The notes under the pieces: model-generated
Database searches by the model: none
The model's input: only the letters and a program-made list of their open reading frames with translations
What the model was told of the DNA's origin: nothing
From: Martinezella lusitana
Lineage (GTDB): Bacteria; Pseudomonadota; Alphaproteobacteria; Rhizobiales; Rhizobiaceae
Assembly (NCBI RefSeq): GCF_010668395.1
Contig: NZ_WUEY01000014.1
Span: 62,001-126,000 of the forward strand
Direction of reading: 5' to 3'
Length of the DNA: 64,000 bases
Part shown: piece by piece, positions 58,795 to 64,000 of the stretch
Layout of the letters: each line of letters starts with the position of its first letter
Numbering within the stretch: position 1 is the stretch's first letter
Program-made: the position numbers and the translations under genes

Positions 58795-60132
58795 ATGCAT
58801 ACAGAGCCATTCGAAGCACGATTGAATGACCTGGTCCATCCAGACCACGTTCATCAGGACGTCTATACCGATCCGGAGATTTTCGAGCTCGAAATGGATC
58901 GGATTTTCGGGCGGGCATGGGTCTATGTCGGCCATGAAAGCCAGGTTCCGAACGCAGGCGACTACTGGACCACGCTGATCGGCCGGGATCCGGTCCTCAT
59001 GGTCCGTGACAAGTCGGGCGCGGTCAATGTCCTGCACAACCGCTGCCCGCATAAAGGCGCCAAAGTCGTTTCCGAAGGCTGCGGCAACGCCGGGCCGCTC
59101 TTCCGCTGCCCCTATCATGCCTGGACCTTCAAGCTGGATGGTTCGCTGCTGGGCGTCCCGCACCGCAGCTGGTACGAGGGCACCGGTTTCGATCCGAAGG
59201 GCGAAAGCTTCTCGATGTCTTCGGTTGCTCGCGTCGCATCTCATCGCGGTTTCGTCTTTGCCAGTCTGAGCAGGGAAGGGCCGGACCTGAAGACCTTCCT
59301 CGGCGGCGCGATCAGCACGCTCGACAACTTTGCCGACCGCGCTCCGGAAGGAAAGGTCCAGGTTGCGGGCGGGGTTCAGCGCGTCTGGCAGGAAAACAAC
59401 TGGAAACTGTTTCTGGAAAACATGAATGACACCGCGCACGCTCCCGCAACGCACGAGTCGTCATGGGCCGCCGCCAAGCAGACGGCGCAGAGCCGTTTCG
59501 GCGGAAAGTCGCCGTTCCAGCTGCACATCATCGAGGGCAACGGCGAGCCGAATGCCTTCTGGGAATCGCTCGATTTCCGCTGCTATGACTATGGCCACAG
59601 CTACTTCGACGCGATCTTCAATGCGCCGGGCGACCGCATTTCGCTTGAGTATCGCCAGCAACTGGACGCTGCCTATGGCAAGGAACGCGCGGGAGAAATC
59701 CTCAAGCTGAACCGTCACAATACGGTGTTCTATCCAAGCTGTTCGCCTCATGTCGGCTTTCAGCAGATGCGCGTCATTCGCCCGATCTCGGTCGGTCGCA
59801 CAATGATCGAGTTCTTCACATTCCGCCTGATGGGCACCAATGACGAGTTCTTCCAGAGAACCATCAGCTACACCAATATCGTCAACTCGCCCTCCTCATT
59901 GGTCATGGTGGACGACGTCGATCTCTATCGCCGCTGCCAGGAAGGGATGCATTCCGATGGCGGCAAGTGGATCAGCCACCACCGCAACTACGGCAGAGAC
60001 ATTAAAGGCGATCACGAGATCATCGGTAAAGGCGTGACCGAGCTTCCGATGCGCAACCAGTTCCGCGCATGGCGCGAATACATGCAAGCACCGGGCGGCG
60101 GTGATGGCCGCGCCGCAACCGCAGCAGAATAG
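58795..60132 (+). CDS. Rieske ring-hydroxylating dioxygenase, large (alpha) subunit
   Basis: A 445-residue protein. The Rieske [2Fe-2S] domain has NRCPHKGAKV (CxH) and FRCPYHAWTFKLDGSL (Cx2H). The mononuclear-iron site is in NMNDTAHAPATHESSW (Asp/His/His facial triad region). An AAGGAGG site precedes ATG 58795; a longer frame to 58684 is rejected. The family inserts both atoms of O2 into an arene to give a cis-dihydrodiol. It follows the ferredoxin reductase by 129 bases and is followed by beta after 11. The ring substrate is unknown. Confidence 0.94.
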   Translation: MHTEPFEARLNDLVHPDHVHQDVYTDPEIFELEMDRIFGRAWVYVGHESQVPNAGDYWTTLIGRDPVLMVRDKSGAVNVLHNRCPHKGAKVVSEGCGNAGPLFRCPYHAWTFKLDGSLLGVPHRSWYEGTGFDPKGESFSMSSVARVASHRGFVFASLSREGPDLKTFLGGAISTLDNFADRAPEGKVQVAGGVQRVWQENNWKLFLENMNDTAHAPATHESSWAAAKQTAQSRFGGKSPFQLHIIEGNGEPNAFWESLDFRCYDYGHSYFDAIFNAPGDRISLEYRQQLDAAYGKERAGEILKLNRHNTVFYPSCSPHVGFQQMRVIRPISVGRTMIEFFTFRLMGTNDEFFQRTISYTNIVNSPSSLVMVDDVDLYRRCQEGMHSDGGKWISHHRNYGRDIKGDHEIIGKGVTELPMRNQFRAWREYMQAPGGGDGRAATAAE

Positions 60133-60143
60133 GGGAGCCGGGG

Positions 60144-60677
60144 ATGACAACGTCCAATACCCAGAAAACCGGAGTGGCGGTGGACATGTCCACCACGCCG
60201 GACTTCCATCACGAGATCGAGCAGTATCTCTATCACGAGGCCGCACTTCTGGACGATCGCGAATGGGACAGGTGGGAAGCCCTCTTTGCCGATGGCGGCA
60301 CCTATTGGGTGCCACTCGCTCATGACCAGACGGATGCGCTCAACCACGCCTCGCTCTTCTACGAGGATGCCGTGATGCGTGAAGTCAGGCGCCGGCGGCT
60401 GAACCATGTGCGCGCGTGGTCGCAATCGCCCGTGACCCGGACCGCCCGTATCGTCGGAAACGTGATGATCGTCCGTGGATCGCGCAGCGCCGGCGAACTG
60501 ATCGTCCGCTCGACCTTCCAGCTGACGGAATGGCGCGCGCGGCGTGATCAGCGCCAGCTTGCCGGGCACTACACACATTCGCTCGTTCTCATCGAAGACG
60601 AATGGCGCATCATGCAGAAGCGTGTGGACCTCATCAATTGCGACGGCGTTCACAACGCCCTGGAGGTTTTCATTTGA
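60144..60677 (+). CDS. ring-hydroxylating dioxygenase, small (beta) subunit
   Basis: A 177-residue protein of the SnoaL-like cone fold: TPDFHHEIEQYLYHEAALLD, WEALFADGGTYWVPLAHDQ, VMREVRRRRLNHVRAWSQS, and LAGHYTHSLVLIEDEWRIMQ, KRVDLINCDG. These match beta subunits of benzoate- or biphenyl-type dioxygenases. Its TGA overlaps the start of the isochorismatase-family gene. It assembles with alpha as an alpha3-beta3 hexamer in known enzymes. Confidence 0.93.
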   Translation: MTTSNTQKTGVAVDMSTTPDFHHEIEQYLYHEAALLDDREWDRWEALFADGGTYWVPLAHDQTDALNHASLFYEDAVMREVRRRRLNHVRAWSQSPVTRTARIVGNVMIVRGSRSAGELIVRSTFQLTEWRARRDQRQLAGHYTHSLVLIEDEWRIMQKRVDLINCDGVHNALEVFI

Positions 60678-61285
60678 TCGACCGGACACCACTCCTTCAG
60701 GCCACGGTACTGGTCGTTCTTCACTATCAAAACGATGTCCTTCATCCCGATGGCAGGATAAGGCTTGGCTTTGGCGAAGGCGGGACCAACAGAGACAAGG
60801 TGCTTATGGCCGCGGAGCGGTTGCTCGGTGGCGCGCGGGCGGCATCCATTCCCGTCGTTCACGTCCGCACCGCCCGTCCACCCACCTCGAAATCCTTCTT
60901 GGAGAACGCGCCTATATTCCGCAATGTGGTCGCCAAGGGCGCTGTCATAGAGGGTGAATGGGGCTCCGAATTTTTCAAGGGCCTCGGCCCCGTCGGCCGC
61001 GAGGCTGTCGTGGTCCATAACCGCGTCAACGGCTTTTATGATTCTGCGCTTGAGATGCGCCTTCGCGAGCTTGGCGCGACGCATCTCGTCCTGGCGGGCG
61101 TGGCAACCAACTCATGTGTCGAGCACACCGCCCGGCACGCAGCCGACATGGGATATGTGGTGACGGTTGCCCAGGATGCCTGTTCGGCCGCCAACGCCGA
61201 CGTGCACGAAGCGGCTCTGTTCAATATCGGGCTGATCGGCGCGGTGGCCGATGTCGACGATCTGATCAAGGCTGGTTTCCAATGA
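60674..61285 (+). CDS. isochorismatase-family cysteine hydrolase
   Basis: A 203-residue hydrolase. Catalytic Asp in VVLHYQNDVLHPDG; the base Lys is presumably in AKGAVIEG or the like; the nucleophile Cys is in GVATNSCVEHTARHAADMGY. The family includes amidases and carbamoyl hydrolases (N-carbamoylsarcosine, maleamate, nicotinamide). The start is TTG 60674, sharing bases with the beta stop, so translation is coupled to the dioxygenase. It probably removes an amide or carbamoyl group in the pathway. Confidence 0.85.
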   Translation: MIDRTPLLQATVLVVLHYQNDVLHPDGRIRLGFGEGGTNRDKVLMAAERLLGGARAASIPVVHVRTARPPTSKSFLENAPIFRNVVAKGAVIEGEWGSEFFKGLGPVGREAVVVHNRVNGFYDSALEMRLRELGATHLVLAGVATNSCVEHTARHAADMGYVVTVAQDACSAANADVHEAALFNIGLIGAVADVDDLIKAGFQ

Positions 61286-62079
61286 TCCGGCTCGATGGAC
61301 GCAGTTTCATAGTAACGGGTGCCACTCAAGGGCTGGGTGCGGATATTGCCGAATGCCTGCTGGAAGCGGGAGCGAAAGTGGCTCTGGTGGGGCGGGGGCG
61401 GCCAAAGGGCGAGGAACTCGCGCGCCGCCTGGGGCCGGACGCGCATTTTGTCGAGGCCGACCTGTCGGACGACGACGCGATCGACCGATGCGTAAGCGAG
61501 GTAGTCCGGCTGTTCGGCAGGATCGATGGCCTGGTCAACAACGCCTGCATGTATGACGATCCGGGCTTGCAGGCGACGCGGCAGGACTGGATCCGGCTCC
61601 TCAACGTGAACCTGATCGGGGCCGCGATCATCAGCGCCAAAGTTTCCGATTGCATGCCGGACGAAGGAGGGGTGATCGTCAATATCGGCAGCATCGGAGG
61701 CAAGTCGGGCGCGGTCAACCGGATGCTCTATCCGGCCTCGAAAGCAGCCTTGCTGCAGATTACGAAGAACCTGGCCGTGACGCTGGCCGGGCGGAAGATC
61801 CGCGTCCTGTCCGTTTCGCCGGCCGTGACCTGGTCGCCCAGCGTCGAATCCTCGACCGGCTCGATAGAGGTCGCGGATCGGCGGGCGGCCGTTCTGCATC
61901 CACTCGGCCGCGTCGGGCGAGGGCGGGAGGTCGCCAACGCTGTCATCTTCGCGTGCTCCGACCTTGCAAGCTTCATCACCGGTTGCGACATTGCCGTCGA
62001 TGGCGGCTATACGAGTCTTGGGCCCGATCAGGGTCTCGGCCCCCGGCCTTGGATGAGTGGAACGGCCGGCCGTGAATAG
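61282..62079 (+). CDS. SDR oxidoreductase, probable dihydrodiol dehydrogenase
   Basis: A 265-residue classical SDR. Glycine motif TGATQGLGADIAE near residue 12; NNA motif in LVNNACM; catalytic Ser in NIGSIGGKSG and Tyr/Lys in LYPASKAALLQ (YxxxK); C-terminal GCDIAVDGGYTS. ATG 61282 overlaps the upstream stop (ATGA). In Rieske operons such enzymes oxidise the cis-dihydrodiol product to a catechol with NAD. It ends the operon. Confidence 0.92.
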   Translation: MIRLDGRSFIVTGATQGLGADIAECLLEAGAKVALVGRGRPKGEELARRLGPDAHFVEADLSDDDAIDRCVSEVVRLFGRIDGLVNNACMYDDPGLQATRQDWIRLLNVNLIGAAIISAKVSDCMPDEGGVIVNIGSIGGKSGAVNRMLYPASKAALLQITKNLAVTLAGRKIRVLSVSPAVTWSPSVESSTGSIEVADRRAAVLHPLGRVGRGREVANAVIFACSDLASFITGCDIAVDGGYTSLGPDQGLGPRPWMSGTAGRE

Positions 62080-62139
62080 GGGAGGGCCGTCCGGCGCCCC
62101 CCGAGGTCATGGAATGTCATCCGACGACGGGAGAGTGTG

Positions 62140-62256
62140 ATGCTGCGCATCGTCACGGCCGACCATCTGACCGGTATCGCGAGCGTGTTGAACGTGAAGA
62201 CCGAGGTGCCGATGGAAGCATCGAAGCGAAGCTTTGAGTTATCCTTGGCGTCTTAG
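62140..62256 (+). pseudogene. truncated reading frame at the right edge of the catabolic island
   Basis: A GGGAGAG site followed by ATG 62140 starts a frame MLRIVTADHLTGIASVLNVK with a plausible gene-like beginning, but it stops after 38 codons. It looks like the first codons of a lost gene cut off by a recombination event, perhaps the former last member of the dioxygenase operon. Too short for a family call. Confidence 0.35.
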
Positions 62257-62735
62257 TTTCCGGGGTACCCAAGCCAACCGCGCACCGAGGCGATGAGGCT
62301 TTGTCTCATCTCGGAGACCCAGCTTCGCACAATCTCGACGCGATCCATGATCCATTTGAGCCAGCCGTAAGTGAGCAGCTTCTCGCGACCCGCGTGGAAG
62401 AGGCGTTCAACCAAGAGGAAGCTCATCAGATAGGCCAATGCGATTATCACGAGCCCGGAGATTACGTGGCCCCTGGCGATAACGAACAAGGCATAAATCT
62501 TCAGCGGCTCGGCAATCGCAAGCGGCACGACGAACAATATGAGGATGACAGCTCGTGGCAACGAACCAACAAACTCGCCGAAGTGCTGCACGATGGAGAG
62601 TGAGGAGAACCACGTCACGAACGGCCGGTACAGCGGCCGGGCGACCTCGCTGATAATCACGAACACGGCTATGACGAGCTGCAAGGGTAGCAGAAGGATT
62701 TGCCAGGCAGACCGGCTTCGGTGTTTGATGACCAT
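62253..62735 (-). CDS. membrane protein of unknown function
   Basis: A 160-residue protein with about three or four helices: WQILLLPLQLVIAVFVIISE, AVILILFVVPLAIAEPLKIY, ALFVIARGHVISGLVIIALA, YLMSFLLVERLF. A basic C-terminal tail (RSWVSEMRQSLIASVRGWLG) follows. ATG 62735 is preferred over TTG 62750. The pattern EPLKIYALFVIARGHVISGL occurs in conserved alphaproteobacterial membrane proteins of unknown role. Confidence 0.75.
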   Translation of the reverse strand: MVIKHRSRSAWQILLLPLQLVIAVFVIISEVARPLYRPFVTWFSSLSIVQHFGEFVGSLPRAVILILFVVPLAIAEPLKIYALFVIARGHVISGLVIIALAYLMSFLLVERLFHAGREKLLTYGWLKWIMDRVEIVRSWVSEMRQSLIASVRGWLGYPGN

Positions 62736-62908
62736 CTCTGAATGCCTCAAATTGCTATCACATGACCGACTGTTGCCTGGATGTCATGGGTCTGGAATTG
62801 AATGCAATCGTTGCCCCACGGGCACCGCTGACGTCGCCCAAGGCCTTCATACGGTATCGAGGAGATCTTTCGCGGGCTTACACCTCGGTTTAAACGGGCT
62901 TTCGAAGA

Positions 62909-63517
62909 TCACCATGCGCCGACGAGGGAATTGCCGACAAGCGGCACAACGTTGGTTTTGCCGCCCTGGTCCCGAACGGTAATTGATGCCTGCATTTTCT
63001 TGGGAGACTTCCGAAACCAGTTCGTGGCGACGGTGGCGAGATCTCCGATCATCGGATGCTTGCGCCAGTCTGCAAAGCGACGGTTCGTTGCCTCAGGCTC
63101 GGAACGATAGAAGAAATCTCCGGATTGGCCGAGATCGTTGATGGACGGGGCCATGGACGAAAGCGGACGCTGAAACATCCTTGAAGGTATCACCAGATCC
63201 GGCGCGCGCTCCGGGAAGGCGGGGGTCATGAAGTCGATTGCCCAACCGTCCGCTTCGACCCAGCAGTGGAAATTCTCACCGGCGCCGGAGACGTAGCCAT
63301 CGTCGCGCTGGTCTGCGAAAAGGATGTGCTTTCCTTCAAGATTATAGGCGGCGAGACCGCCTTTCGGCTTTGCATTCACCTTGAAATGATGTTCGAGGAT
63401 GAAGGCACCAAAGGTGCTAAAATACATCGACGCCGTAGCGGGATTGGCGTTTTCGTTGATCAGCAGGCTGTTGATGACCCGGTAGATTCGATGGTAGTCG
63501 CTTTGCGTGATCAACAT
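62909..63517 (-). CDS. DUF2026-family protein
   Basis: A 202-residue protein with the DUF2026 pattern: LITQSDYHRIYRVINSLLIN, STFGAFILEHHFKVNAKPKG, GENFHCWVEADGWAIDFMTP, and a helical end. A GAAGGATC site precedes ATG 63517; the longer frame to 63586 is rejected. No enzymatic function is established for the family; the HHF and HCWVEADGWAIDF segments resemble the His-Asp part of transglutaminase-like or arylamine-transferase folds, which is only a hint. Confidence 0.8.
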   Translation of the reverse strand: MLITQSDYHRIYRVINSLLINENANPATASMYFSTFGAFILEHHFKVNAKPKGGLAAYNLEGKHILFADQRDDGYVSGAGENFHCWVEADGWAIDFMTPAFPERAPDLVIPSRMFQRPLSSMAPSINDLGQSGDFFYRSEPEATNRRFADWRKHPMIGDLATVATNWFRKSPKKMQASITVRDQGGKTNVVPLVGNSLVGAW

Positions 63518-63606
63518 GATCCTTCGCCCCTGAACCCACAATATCGACATTCCCGTAAGCGACTGCGGCGGCCATGTAAACCGCACATGTGACTATTTGC
63601 GGCCGC

Positions 63607-64000
63607 TTACGAGGGGAGGTGCGTTTCGCAAATCGATTGCGGCGTTGTTCCGAACCGCTTTGCCAAGAAATATACGAGATCCCTGGCTTCATCCCGATAG
63701 ACATCGGCAAGAGCGCTGCTCGGATCCGATGCCATCGCCACGAATTCAGCAAACTCGACCAGGCACACGCCCGCCACTTCCGCAGTGTCGACCGCCACAT
63801 CCGAAAGCGCGAAATCTCCCCATGCCGCATACACATCGTTAAACTGTCGATCAATGTATTCTTCGCTCAGGACCGCGTCGCGTCGGTATGAGAATAAGAA
63901 GCGGGTCGATACTCTCTCGCGCGAAAGACCAAGCTCCTCTTCCAGCTCTCTTTCGACCGTGTCCATGCTGCTTTCTCCCGCATCCACATGGCCCAGCACG
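63607..64000 (-). CDS. NUDIX hydrolase, 5' end beyond the window
   Basis: About 130 C-terminal residues remain. The NUDIX box GHVDAGESSMDTVERELEEELGL fits Gx5Ex7REUxEExGU (23 residues starting near 63993). The rest (FLFSYRRDAVLSEEYIDRQF, NDVYAAWGDF) resembles isopentenyl-diphosphate isomerase or other NUDIX pyrophosphatases. Start unseen because the gene runs off the right edge. Confidence 0.85.
   Translation of the reverse strand, partial: VLGHVDAGESSMDTVERELEEELGLSRERVSTRFLFSYRRDAVLSEEYIDRQFNDVYAAWGDFALSDVAVDTAEVAGVCLVEFAEFVAMASDPSSALADVYRDEARDLVYFLAKRFGTTPQSICETHLPS

Noticed and set aside
62079..62110. A GC-rich hairpin after the SDR stop as terminator
   Set aside because: The arms are interrupted by mismatches and no T-run follows.
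1..64000. CRISPR arrays, rRNA and tRNA genes
   Set aside because: No regularly spaced direct repeats, no rRNA-like blocks and no convincing T-loop/acceptor pairs were found by eye; this was not a computed scan.

Overview
The window is high-GC and densely coded, with gene content typical of Rhizobiales and probably of a Rhizobium-like soil or plant-associated bacterium. The clues are ABC importers, divergently arranged regulators, a DUF4167 protein, short secreted or membrane proteins of rhizobial type, a class I basic amino acid decarboxylase, and a hydrogenase-4-like operon without a hydrogenase active site. The species assignment is inferred from gene content only. No rRNA, tRNA, CRISPR array, prophage or intact insertion sequence was seen.

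Left part (1-16 kb): the end of a VOC-family gene; an RND efflux adaptor and pump; a methyltransferase; an MFS transporter divergent from a TetR regulator with two matching palindromic operators; a glutathione S-transferase-like gene; a LysR regulator divergent from a short-chain dehydrogenase with a palindrome between them; and a sulfonate/nitrate-type ABC importer operon led by an adenylylsulfate-reductase-like flavoprotein and a 2[4Fe-4S] ferredoxin.

16-24 kb: decayed coding sequence, then a small curli-like amyloid locus (curlin repeat protein, CsgH-like chaperone, a small secreted protein) downstream of a LuxR-type regulator and an AT-rich regulatory stretch. An outer-membrane-like protein, a GntR regulator with two winged helices and an HSL-type esterase follow.

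24-43 kb: a ribose-type sugar ABC importer; an outer-membrane-like protein followed by two exported DUF1254/DUF1214 proteins; an Orn/Lys/Arg decarboxylase with a GNAT acetyltransferase; a fatty acid desaturase coupled to a short DUF4167 protein; two transglutaminase-like proteins; and a group of small genes around a cold-shock gene, several of them under 100 residues.

43-51 kb: an XRE-type regulator translationally coupled to hyfB-hyfC-hyfE-hyfF-hyfG-hyfI. The large subunit has Ser in place of both N-terminal nickel-ligand Cys, so this looks like an energy-converting-hydrogenase-related (Ehr) membrane complex rather than a hydrogenase.

51-62 kb: a catabolic island comprising an APC permease, a class III aminotransferase, an AraC regulator, an aldehyde dehydrogenase, a Rieske dioxygenase system (ferredoxin, reductase, alpha and beta subunits), an isochorismatase-family hydrolase and an SDR. 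A 76-bp promoter/operator block occurs twice, 74 of 76 positions identical, one copy in front of the aminotransferase and one in front of the aldehyde dehydrogenase. This suggests one AraC regulon that degrades an amine- or amino-acid-linked aromatic compound. The right edge holds a membrane protein, a DUF2026 protein and a truncated NUDIX hydrolase.
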